DNA from: Clostridiaceae bacterium
GTDB taxonomy: Bacteria > Bacillota > Clostridia > Lachnospirales > Lachnospiraceae
DNA length: 64,000 bases
Direction of reading: 5' to 3'
NCBI GenBank assembly: GCA_910575795.1
Contig: CAJTGE010000011.1
Coordinates: 1-64,000 of the forward strand
A program made the position numbers and the translations under genes. Shown in pieces: positions 7,820 through 15,366 of the stretch. Numbering within the stretch: the first letter of the stretch is position 1; each line of letters opens with the position of its first letter. Under the pieces are notes generated by a model. That model did not search any database. It saw nothing but the letters and a program-made list of their open reading frames with translations, and was not told where the DNA came from.

Positions 7820-10204
7820 ATGACTTGGCCTTTTGAAAATGATACCAGTGGCATAGTAAAGCGCATATCAAATCGCAGTATATCGGCGAATCGAAAAAGA
7901 AATATCTTTATTGTTTTGACGATTGCACTTGCCAGCGCATTGCTGTCTGCTATTGTCCTCTATGGCTTTGGGGTTATGCAGGAAACGCAGAACCGCAACC
8001 AAAAAACAGCGCAGATTATGTATCATGCGATTTCTGAGGAGCAGGGACAGGAACTATACAAGCAAGAAGAAATTGCGTGGGTTGGGGAATTTTTTAACGC
8101 ATTTTCTGAACAGGTAAACCATTCAACCGTGAATTTTACTTATGCAAATGCAGATATGCTAATATCCCAAAGTATGCCCTATTCGGGAGATTTACCAGCT
8201 TCGGAGGATGAAATTGTAGTACAGAAATCCTTTTTGGATAGTTTGGGCTATTCAAATGAATTGGGACAGACAATTCAAATCCCCTTTTCTGACGGCACTG
8301 CCCATGATTTCAAATTGACGGGAATCTTAAATGTGAAAACCGGCAATATTGGGCGCTATACAGCCATTATATCGAAAGAATTAGTAAGACAGCAGTATGG
8401 CAGCGAGGGCATGATTGATTATTACATTGGGCTGAAAGGCGCTCAAAACATGAGCGAGGAAGAAGCCGCCAACTATGCAAATACTCTGGCACAGCAATTA
8501 GAAATTTCCGATGATAATGTGATTGTCCGTTCCACTTATTTCAACTTAAAGGACGAAAATCGTGGAAGTGATATGCTGTTCTACTTCTTGATCGGTTTTA
8601 TAACTTTCATTGGTTCTGGCATTGTGATCTATTCGATTTTTTATATTTCAGTAGCAGGCAGTATCCGTAACTATGGACAGCTTCGCACAATCGGAACAAC
8701 AAAACGACAGATCAAAAAGATGGTTTACCGCGAGGGAAAATTACTTGCTGCCATTGCTATCCCGATTGGTCTGGTTATTGGAAATGTGATTGGGTATTTT
8801 CTGGTCCCTGCCGGTTGGTACTGGCTGACTGCTTTATGTGTGACGGTCGGGGTTGGCCTTTTTGCATTTATTATTGTGATGATTGCTATTCATACTCCTG
8901 TAAAAAGAGCTGCGACAGTATCTCCGCTGGAAGCATTGCGATATTCCTATTATCAGGGGAAAATGAAAGAAAGTTCCGTGTTGCACCGTAAAATAACGCC
9001 TGCTTCACTTGCTAAAATGAATCTGTCCAGACAAAAGGCAAAGTCCACTTTAACAATACTTTCTCTTTCGCTCGGCGGAGTATTGGTTGTATTGATTTCG
9101 ACAATGTTAGTTTCCTATGATGGCGTTGCAGAAGCAAGAGGCAGGGCTTTCCCTGTCGGTGAATTTAACATCCAGCTCAACGCAAATCAATCGTGGGACA
9201 CTGCCGGTATTTCTTTGTCTGGATTGCAGCAAAAGAACTTTCTAAATGCCGATTTTGTAAATGCAGCAGAATCTATTGATGGCGTTACAGGAATCAAACG
9301 CTGGTATTACACGGACGCAGAATATCGTGTAAATGGCAATTCTGGAAAATGGATTCAGGGATTTTGCCGAGATGAGCAGCAGAATTTGGAGAAAGAGCGA
9401 ATTGCGGGAACGATTGATTATGATGAACTGGTGGCAGGCAATGGAATTGTCTTGCTTCAAGAGCGTGCCGATCTCTATGATATTGAGGCTTCGTTGGGTG
9501 ATACCGTCGAAGTGGACTATAAAACCGAATCCGGGCAAATTCGCACAAAGACCTATACAGTCATGGGCATTGTAAATGAATATTCTTACTCCGGCTTCTC
9601 AAAGTGCTTTGCGCTTCCAGATCAGCTTATGAATAAAGCGGCCGGGATAGATTGCACAGGTACGATTTCCGTAATTACCGATATGGAAAAATTTGATACG
9701 GTTGAAGCCGCATTAAATCAACTGATAGACGGAAATAGCGATTTGGTTATGGAAACCATAAAAGAAAGTATCACTTATTATAGCGGACTTCAACAACTTT
9801 CTTTCGGGGTATTGTTGATCGTGGCTGTTATTGTTGTGTGCTTTTCTTTAATCAACCTTGTCAATACGACAATCACCAACTTCTTATCCCGTAGGCAGGA
9901 AATTGGAATGTTACAGGCGATTGGTTTGAGTAAAAAGCAGCTTATCAAAATGCTGTGCTATGAGGGGCTAATGTATTCAGTTTTTGCTACGCTGGTAACA
10001 TTGGTTTTGGGGACTGGACTGGGCTTCCTATCCGTACAGGTAGTTGTGAAAACGATGAATCCATACTTTTACTATTCATTTCCGTGGCTGATCGTATTGA
10101 TATATTTAGCAATCCTGCTGATTGTGCAATTCACCTTGATTTCTTACACAACTGGAAATCTGAAAAAGCAATCTCTTGTTGAGCAAATCAGGACGATGGA
10201 ATAA
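7820..10204 (+). CDS. FtsX-like ABC transporter permease 3
   Basis: Third membrane subunit with the same layout (helices about 25-48, 250-370, 405-430, 655-785) and the same first ten residues except one. The leader before it, including ATTGTGGAATAAGGAGGTGG, duplicates the sequence at the end of the ATPase gene and keeps that gene's last codons and stop. The gene therefore seems to have arrived by recombination at, or tandem duplication of, the ATPase/permease 2 junction. Followed by a strong terminator. Permease function is well supported; partner choice is not. Confidence 0.88.
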   Translation: MTWPFENDTSGIVKRISNRSISANRKRNIFIVLTIALASALLSAIVLYGFGVMQETQNRNQKTAQIMYHAISEEQGQELYKQEEIAWVGEFFNAFSEQVNHSTVNFTYANADMLISQSMPYSGDLPASEDEIVVQKSFLDSLGYSNELGQTIQIPFSDGTAHDFKLTGILNVKTGNIGRYTAIISKELVRQQYGSEGMIDYYIGLKGAQNMSEEEAANYANTLAQQLEISDDNVIVRSTYFNLKDENRGSDMLFYFLIGFITFIGSGIVIYSIFYISVAGSIRNYGQLRTIGTTKRQIKKMVYREGKLLAAIAIPIGLVIGNVIGYFLVPAGWYWLTALCVTVGVGLFAFIIVMIAIHTPVKRAATVSPLEALRYSYYQGKMKESSVLHRKITPASLAKMNLSRQKAKSTLTILSLSLGGVLVVLISTMLVSYDGVAEARGRAFPVGEFNIQLNANQSWDTAGISLSGLQQKNFLNADFVNAAESIDGVTGIKRWYYTDAEYRVNGNSGKWIQGFCRDEQQNLEKERIAGTIDYDELVAGNGIVLLQERADLYDIEASLGDTVEVDYKTESGQIRTKTYTVMGIVNEYSYSGFSKCFALPDQLMNKAAGIDCTGTISVITDMEKFDTVEAALNQLIDGNSDLVMETIKESITYYSGLQQLSFGVLLIVAVIVVCFSLINLVNTTITNFLSRRQEIGMLQAIGLSKKQLIKMLCYEGLMYSVFATLVTLVLGTGLGFLSVQVVVKTMNPYFYYSFPWLIVLIYLAILLIVQFTLISYTTGNLKKQSLVEQIRTME

Positions 10205-10217
10205 CCATATGAGATCG

Positions 10218-10247
10218 GCGGGGCGGCGTATGCTGCCCCGCTTTTTT
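10218..10247 (+). terminator. Rho-independent terminator after permease 3
   Basis: Stem GCGGGGC (10218-10224) pairs with GCCCCGC (10235-10241) and is followed by six T. It closes the ABC operon. Confidence 0.85.
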
Positions 10248-10271
10248 CGCAATTTCTCAAAAATTTTTTTG

Positions 10272-10360
10272 AAATGTCCGAGCTTTGTAACAATTCAGCC
10301 TGTTTTTCTGCCGAAATCAAAGGCACCTCGGACATTTGTGTAACATTTGTAGTGTATGCT
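10272..10360 (+). promoter_or_regulatory. Diverged copy of the double-box promoter
   Basis: AAATGTCCG (10272-10280) and CGGACATTT (10329-10337) form the same outer inverted repeat. Box-like TGTAACAATTC (10286-10296) and TGTAACATTTG (10339-10349) are 53 bases apart, five turns. TATGCT at 10355-10360 or TAAATC at 10366-10371 may be the -10. It places the orphan regulator in the same regulon. Confidence 0.5.
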
Positions 10361-10391
10361 TGTGGTAAATCAATATTGGGGGTGAAGATAT

Positions 10392-11171
10392 ATGAAAAAG
10401 ATACTGCTGATCGACGACAGCGACACCTATACATGGTGTCTGCAAAAATACTTACAGCACCGGGGCTACCCGGTGAAAACGGCTTGTACACTGAAAGAAG
10501 CGCGGGCCGCCATCCAAGAGGAAATGCCGCTGGTGGTCTGCTGTAATCTCGATCTGCCGGATGGTTCCGGCATGGACTTTCTGAACGAGGTGCGGGCCGC
10601 AGATAAGGAGCTGCCTTTTATTCTGGCGTCCTGCCATGACAAGGACGACTACGAACAAGAGGCTATGCGCCGGGGCGCGACGCTGTGCATGGACAAAATG
10701 AAAGGACTGCTGCTGCAAGATAAGCTGGTGGAATACGCCTACCGGCAGTTATCCGGCGAACCAGATTCAACTTTTCATAAGCTGCTCTTTGTCCATGCGG
10801 AAGATACCAGCGCCGGAGTGCTGCGGGCTGCTATGCTGCAAAAGGGCCTTGACCTGATTCTGGTTTCCTCGATAGCAGACGCCAAGTGTCGGATTTTTGA
10901 GGATGAAGAAATAGAACTGATCTTGTGCGATCTGGAACTGCCGGACGGCACAGCAATGGAGCTGTTTCATACGCTGCGACGGGTGGCAGGGATGTTCCAA
11001 ATGAAGAATCCCCCTGTCCGGCTTCTGCCGTTCTTTATCCTTACCGAGAACAGCGACCCTGCCACGGAATATGAATACCGGCATGAGGGTATCAATGACT
11101 ATTTCATGTCCCCGGTCAATATTCCGGAGCTGATACGGAGAATTATGTATTTTGTTGAAGATTCAAAATAA
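10392..11171 (+). CDS. Tandem receiver-domain protein without output domain
   Basis: Contains two CheY-like receiver domains (about residues 1-120 and 133-257) and nothing else, so it has no DNA-binding or enzymatic output. Domain 1 keeps the acidic pair LIDDS, but the phospho-acceptor position in CCNLDLPDG is Asn where the first regulator has Asp (LLDINLPDG). Domain 2 has a normal acceptor in LCDLELPDG. It may act as a phosphate sink or protein-protein regulator for the local kinase (inference). It has its own copy of the shared promoter boxes and a strong GGGGGTGAAG ribosome site. Confidence 0.8.
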   Translation: MKKILLIDDSDTYTWCLQKYLQHRGYPVKTACTLKEARAAIQEEMPLVVCCNLDLPDGSGMDFLNEVRAADKELPFILASCHDKDDYEQEAMRRGATLCMDKMKGLLLQDKLVEYAYRQLSGEPDSTFHKLLFVHAEDTSAGVLRAAMLQKGLDLILVSSIADAKCRIFEDEEIELILCDLELPDGTAMELFHTLRRVAGMFQMKNPPVRLLPFFILTENSDPATEYEYRHEGINDYFMSPVNIPELIRRIMYFVEDSK

Positions 11172-11324
11172 TGGTAAAAATCTTGAAATAAAGTTGATTT
11201 GAAGTCCAGCTAATAAATGTCAATAGAAAAATGAAAAATATTTTATCCTAAAAAAGGGCGCACTTATCCCTTGGTGAAAATACCTCTTTTAAAAAAGATA
11301 TTGATTTGTTGGATTGCAGTATTA

Positions 11325-12641
11325 TTATGCAGCTATGTCGCATTTAGCAGCATTGTATTGTTTTATATGCTCCTGTGGAGTGATGATTTCAAAAGGCTTG
11401 TTATCTCTGAGTATTGCAAATATTATGTTGCATACCTTGTGTGAAACGGCGCCCATTGCCACAAGCTTGGGCTTTGCTCCACATTTTTTGAGATAGTAAT
11501 CACGGAGTACTGGATTTTTAGCTTCACCTGTACGGGATACACTGATACTTTGTAAAGTTAGTGTATGAATAACCCGTCTGGCTATAGCAGAACCTCTTTT
11601 GGACATTTGAATTTTGGTACCTTCAAATTTGCCGGATTGTTTTACTGCCGGATCAAGGCCAAAGTAAGCAAAAAGCTGTTTTGGTTTTGAAAATGCAGAA
11701 AAATCACCAATCTCTCCCATGAGGGATACGGCAGATAAGAAACCAGCGCCTTTGAATGTTTCGATCAAGTGAATCTGCTTCACAAAATCAGTTTCTTCAT
11801 TCGCATTTACGAGTTCGTGCATTGATTCCAGGATGCTGTTGATTTCTCCATCATATTTGCGGATGAAACGGATATAGAGCCGGATCCGCTTGATGTTGCT
11901 GTCAATGATGTAACCGAACTCATTTGCTTCATTCGCAGCCTGGATAATGGCATTATATTTGTTCCGGGCATATGTAAGCCCAAAACGGGCGGTTGACTTG
12001 ATGATATCAATAATCTCTTGTTTGTCTGCTTCAATAAAGGCAGATGGGGATGTATAAGTTTCCAATAAGGTAAGAGATGTATTGATTGTAACCTTGGAGA
12101 AAATGCCAAGATACTGTGGAAATGCCATACGCAGTTCGCCTTGGAGTTTGTTCACGTAAGCACTGCGGCTGTCCATTAAATCGTAGTATTCACGGCATAG
12201 ATTACGACAGTTCAAAGCAAGGTCAGATGGCATAAGGGAAACTTTTAAATCAGGTTTCAAACCAACTAATGCAGCCTTTTTTGAATCAAAACGGTCATTA
12301 TGCACTTTCCGTATGTTGATATTTGTGCTATTCTTAGTGATGATAGGATTGATAACAGACACGTTAAAACCCTTATCACGAAGATAGCAGAAGAGTGGGT
12401 AATGATAGATTCCCGTGGATTCAAGGAAAATGCGACTTTCCAAAGAATACAGCTCTTCTGCTTCTTTTATTATAGAAACAGCGGCTGTAAGGGAATCCAT
12501 GCTGTTATGCAGGATTTTATAAGGCTTTCCTGCAAACTGCTGGTTCGGGAGTGCGATAGACATCCAGGAGAAGTCAGCACCGACGTCAATACCAACAGAG
12601 ATGAATAGTTCATCAACATTAAAAAAAACTTTGTTAGACAT
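11325..12641 (-). CDS. IS110-family transposase (DEDD recombinase)
   Basis: Catalyses insertion and excision of its element. The N-terminal DEDD RuvC-like domain begins with VGIDVGADFS and contains the Glu of ESTGIYHYP. The C-terminal Tnp_20 domain carries the invariant serine region around GAGFLSAVSLMGEIGDF and FAYFGLDPAVKQSG. The ATG at 12641 follows AAAGGAGC and directly precedes the domain; an upstream in-frame ATG at 12692 lies in the structured leader. At 438 aa it is full length and probably active. Confidence 0.93.
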   Translation of the reverse strand: MSNKVFFNVDELFISVGIDVGADFSWMSIALPNQQFAGKPYKILHNSMDSLTAAVSIIKEAEELYSLESRIFLESTGIYHYPLFCYLRDKGFNVSVINPIITKNSTNINIRKVHNDRFDSKKAALVGLKPDLKVSLMPSDLALNCRNLCREYYDLMDSRSAYVNKLQGELRMAFPQYLGIFSKVTINTSLTLLETYTSPSAFIEADKQEIIDIIKSTARFGLTYARNKYNAIIQAANEANEFGYIIDSNIKRIRLYIRFIRKYDGEINSILESMHELVNANEETDFVKQIHLIETFKGAGFLSAVSLMGEIGDFSAFSKPKQLFAYFGLDPAVKQSGKFEGTKIQMSKRGSAIARRVIHTLTLQSISVSRTGEAKNPVLRDYYLKKCGAKPKLVAMGAVSHKVCNIIFAILRDNKPFEIITPQEHIKQYNAAKCDIAA

Positions 12642-12659
12642 GAGCGAAAGCTCCTTTCT

Positions 12660-12870
12660 GATAGGAATCCATTTCCAGTCTGGCAGGTACACAACCTAGC
12701 GTGTTATGCGGGTATAGCCTCCTGGCTCCCAACCAGCTAAAACATAAAACCCTGTCGAATGGACTAATTGACTTCACTGTAGGTATCAGCTGAACAATCA
12801 GCTTCCCAAGGAGGTGGACATTCTTTGTCCTATCCTAAGAGATAATACCTTATGTTTTATCTGGTGTCTA
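12660..12870 (-). ncRNA. Candidate IS110 bridge RNA
   Basis: Non-coding leader just upstream of the transposase. It can fold into several hairpins: AGCTGA/TCAGCT (12788-12803), GGACA/TGTCC (12816-12830) and CTGG/CCAG near 12722-12737. In characterised IS110 elements this interval encodes the bridge RNA whose loops pair with target and donor DNA. Position and structure fit; the guide loops themselves were not resolved, so this is inference. Confidence 0.5.
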
Positions 12871-13027
12871 TCAGGAGCCGTCAGACATGATAATTAATAT
12901 GGACAACATCTGATGAAGGAAGAACGCCTTCTTCTGTTATCTAATTTTAGAAATTTATTAACCAAGTAGTCTTGATTGACTACACCATTATTATACTAGG
13001 AGGTGGTGACATGGGAAATTAGCCGTA

Positions 13028-13519
13028 TTGGATATATCTGAATCCGGCAGACAAATTGGAGAAAAATTGTTTGCTTTGCTTGATACAGAGCAGCAGAAAG
13101 ATTTATTGCAGTATATTCTTAATAGAGAAAATCTGAGTGATTTTCCCGATATTTTCCTATGTACTGTTTCTAAATGTCACGGTTTCCAGAATGGTTCAGT
13201 TCAACCATTATTGGAAATCCGGGAAGGTGATCTGTATTTTTGCCTGGAAGAAAGAACGGTGTGTGTCGGCAGTCAGGAGATAGAATTAACAGCTAAAGAA
13301 TTCGATGCACTCCACTTACTGATTGTCAACAAGAAACGGGTATTGACCTTTGAGACCATAGCTTACCATGTTTGGGGCGAAGAATATATTGACGTTACAC
13401 CAAAAACAATCCATAATCTGTTGAGCCGCCTTCGCCAGAAACTTCAAATTGCACCTGAAGCACCTGAATATGTTATCAGTGTGCGAGGCGTCGGTTATAA
13501 ATTCGATGCTGGAATATGA
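13028..13519 (+). CDS. Winged-helix regulator lacking a receiver domain, damaged start
   Basis: The C-terminal half (about residues 70-163) is an OmpR/PhoB winged-helix DNA-binding domain ending in VRGVGYKF. The N-terminal 65 residues are not a receiver domain. The best ribosome site, AGGAGGTGG (13000-13008), serves ATG 13011, which reaches a TAG after three codons. One extra T in the following AAATTA run would put that ATG in frame with this ORF. Either a one-base deletion has occurred or translation starts at TTG 13028. Such stand-alone winged-helix proteins occur in Tn1549-like elements; function unknown. Confidence 0.65.
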   Translation: MDISESGRQIGEKLFALLDTEQQKDLLQYILNRENLSDFPDIFLCTVSKCHGFQNGSVQPLLEIREGDLYFCLEERTVCVGSQEIELTAKEFDALHLLIVNKKRVLTFETIAYHVWGEEYIDVTPKTIHNLLSRLRQKLQIAPEAPEYVISVRGVGYKFDAGI

Positions 13520-13592
13520 CAGATAAATTTAGGGCATTTTTAGGACATTACCGGGAAAGGCTGGCGATAAAAAGCGAATATGCCCCTGTATA

Positions 13593-13622
13593 ATATCCCC
13601 CATGTAACAGGTTGGGGGATAT
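13593..13622 (+). repeat. Inverted repeat ATATCCCCC/GGGGGATAT
   Basis: Nine-base perfect arms (13593-13601, 13614-13622) with a 12-base loop. A second hairpin, CCCCC/GGGGG, lies about 40 bases further on. The 467-base gap 13520-13986 holds these, two terminators and the leader of the sigma gene, but no convincing CDS. Confidence 0.5.
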
Positions 13623-13737
13623 ATCAAAGTATAGTGACAAATCCATTTATACTCCCCCAGATATGGGGGCAGACATGCACATTAGAAAAGTCCTATATTT
13701 TCACAGGAAACGACAAAAAAATAGCCAAATATATTTT

Positions 13738-13770
13738 AGTGCCGCAGTTCAAAAAGCTGCGGCACTTTTT
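13738..13770 (+). terminator. Rho-independent terminator
   Basis: Ten-base stem AGTGCCGCAG (13738-13747) / CTGCGGCACT (13757-13766), nine-base loop, followed by TTTTT. Ends transcription from the winged-helix gene. Confidence 0.85.
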
Positions 13771-13822
13771 GTATCGACATATTTTTATTTTTTCTCCCAG
13801 CAATCAGCAAAATGTTCCATTA

Positions 13823-13859
13823 AGCGCGCGCCTGTAACAAAACGGGTACGCGCTCTTTT
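13823..13859 (+). terminator. Possible second terminator
   Basis: AGCGCG (13823-13828) pairs with CGCGCT (13849-13854), extended by partial CGCC/GGG pairing, and is followed by CTTTTC. Weaker than the terminator at 13738. Confidence 0.45.
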
Positions 13860-13936
13860 CTTATCTACAAAACAGACAAACTTTCCTGCTGCCTCTGTTG
13901 CAGGTGATAGTCCGGGGTGTCGCTCTCCACCTTCTG

Positions 13937-13978
13937 ATTTCGATTTTGCCTATCAACTAAAAAAATCGAAATTGGAGG
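13937..13978 (+). promoter_or_regulatory. Hairpin next to the sigma-factor ribosome site
   Basis: Perfect 11-base arms ATTTCGATTTT (13937-13947) and AAAATCGAAAT (13962-13972) are followed directly by TGGAGG, the ribosome site of the gene at 13987. The hairpin could modulate translation of the sigma factor; no ligand or protein is known. Confidence 0.45.
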
Positions 13979-13986
13979 AATTACCC

Positions 13987-14406
13987 ATGAAAGAAATTAA
14001 CTTGCGGGACTATTACCCGTTTTATACGAAAGATACTGTTGTTGAAGTGCCGGACGAGGTGGCCGACCTGCTCCGGGAATATAAATTAAGCGAGGCGGCC
14101 CATTTCCTGCGTACATATCGGCATAAGGCATATTTTTCTCTGGACTATGACAAGAATGTTGAACGGGACGCCCTTGTGATTATGCTGGCACCGGAAGATG
14201 TCTTGGTCCAGGAGGAAGAACATGCGAGGCTCTACCGGGCTATTTCCCTGTTGCCTGAAAAGCAGCGAAACCGGATATGCTCGCACTATCTGCTTGGCAT
14301 GAGCCTTTCGGAAATTGCCAAAAGCGAACACTCGGCGGTAAGCTCCGTGCATGAAGGAATCCAGCGCGGGCTCCGACGCCTGAAAAAAATTCTGGAAGAA
14401 ATTTAA
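13987..14406 (+). CDS. Small sigma-70-like RNA polymerase sigma factor
   Basis: 139-residue protein whose C-terminal third (about 80-139) is a sigma region 4 helix-turn-helix: LLPEKQRNRI, then LGMSLSEIAKSE and a basic recognition helix. The N-terminal part has short region-2-like helices. Similar factors (Tn916 Orf7 class) control conjugation or excision genes in integrative elements. The upstream in-frame extension is discarded because TTGGAGG stands just before ATG 13987. It probably drives the recombinase operon downstream, which is inference from position. Confidence 0.82.
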   Translation: MKEINLRDYYPFYTKDTVVEVPDEVADLLREYKLSEAAHFLRTYRHKAYFSLDYDKNVERDALVIMLAPEDVLVQEEEHARLYRAISLLPEKQRNRICSHYLLGMSLSEIAKSEHSAVSSVHEGIQRGLRRLKKILEEI

Positions 14407-15012
14407 TCCTGCCCCCGAAAATAACCCTCAAAAATGAAATGAATAATAGAGGGACATATTTATCCGGCGGGACAAGCCTGGCGGGTGTGGCCGTACAGCA
14501 TATGCTCCGGCCCGCCCCAACTGAAAAACTGTCATAACTGCCACGCCCCTCGCTTGCTCCTTGACAACCGAATACACGCTGTTACAGGTACTTCATTCTG
14601 TGTTCCGAGCGGCAGATGGGGCGGCGCGGTGACAGGCGGCCTAAGGAGGTGATGAATCCAGGCTGTCCGAGCGGTAAACGCAACCCACGAAACCGGCTGT
14701 GGCAGGCCGGACGCGACAACGGCACAGATCATAATGGTACTTCCTCACGGCTCCCTAAAGACTTGGGGAGAGTTCCTGCGGCGTGCGCCTGCTCTGGCAA
14801 AGCGGCGGCGTATGCGGGGCTATGATGCGGCAACGCTATCCGCAGCCTGTAACAGCCCTGCCCTGTTCGTTCAGGGCCTGCCGGGGGGCGTGGCAAATAC
14901 GGCAGCTGATCGAAATCAGATACAATGGGCCGGGTCTGTGAGTGTATGAGCGCAGGCCCGACTTATTCATGTGGTTTCGATAGCCAGAAATTTTCAGGAA
15001 GGAGTTGGTATT
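14407..15012 (+). other. Mostly non-coding interval of the integrative element
   Basis: About 600 GC-rich bases between the sigma gene and the small DUF-type gene. Seen: a hairpin GCCCTG/CAGGGC at 14860-14877, an AAGGAGGTG just before ATG 14652 (58 codons, but with a spacing too short for a normal ribosome site) and an overlapping 71-codon frame at 14734-14949 with no recognisable domain. Could hold a transfer origin or recombination site; neither is shown. No secure gene. Confidence 0.4.
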
Positions 15013-15228
15013 ATGGAAAATACGGTTGTTGCCGGCAGAACCGGCGCACTGGTGGACATCCGGGAGGTTGCCGTTGATAAGGAGCTTTCCCGTGAGGAAC
15101 GGATCGCCGAATTTGTACGGCAGATCAAAGACCCTTACCGCTTCAAATGCGGGCGGTTCACCGTACAGGCCAGCTTTGCCGCAGGCGGCGCCACCCTGGA
15201 AGAATGTATCAAGGGAATCTTACGGTGA
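15013..15228 (+). CDS. Small element-associated protein (DUF6870-like)
   Basis: 71-residue soluble protein with AAGGAGTTGG before the ATG. The central KDPYRFKCG and closing TLEECIKGIL resemble small proteins found next to sigma factors and recombinases in Lachnospiraceae integrative elements. Function unknown. It lies 138 bases upstream of the first recombinase. Confidence 0.65.
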   Translation: MENTVVAGRTGALVDIREVAVDKELSREERIAEFVRQIKDPYRFKCGRFTVQASFAAGGATLEECIKGILR

Positions 15229-15366
15229 GCCGGATTATTTTAGGAAAAGGGCTGACTTTCCCGCAGGGTCGTGGTACAATAGAAATTGGAAAAGGAATTG
15301 AATACGGCACAGCCACACTTCTTGGATTGCGGGGATTTTTCTGCGCAACGAAAGGAGTGTTTTTTT

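Larger units (their letters stand above)
11250..12960 (-). mobile_element. IS110-family insertion sequence (ends approximate)
   Basis: One transposase gene on the - strand, with a short downstream flank and about 300 non-coding bases upstream. IS110 elements lack terminal inverted repeats and make little or no target duplication, so the exact ends cannot be read here; the limits given are estimates. It separates the double-receiver gene from the winged-helix gene. Confidence 0.6.

Noticed and set aside
1-11171. Lantibiotic biosynthesis cluster
   Set aside because: No precursor peptide, dehydratase or cyclase is present; only regulation and transport genes.
14734-14949. 71-codon ORF in the sigma/recombinase interval
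   Set aside because: No good ribosome site, no domain, and GC-rich composition favours chance open frames.
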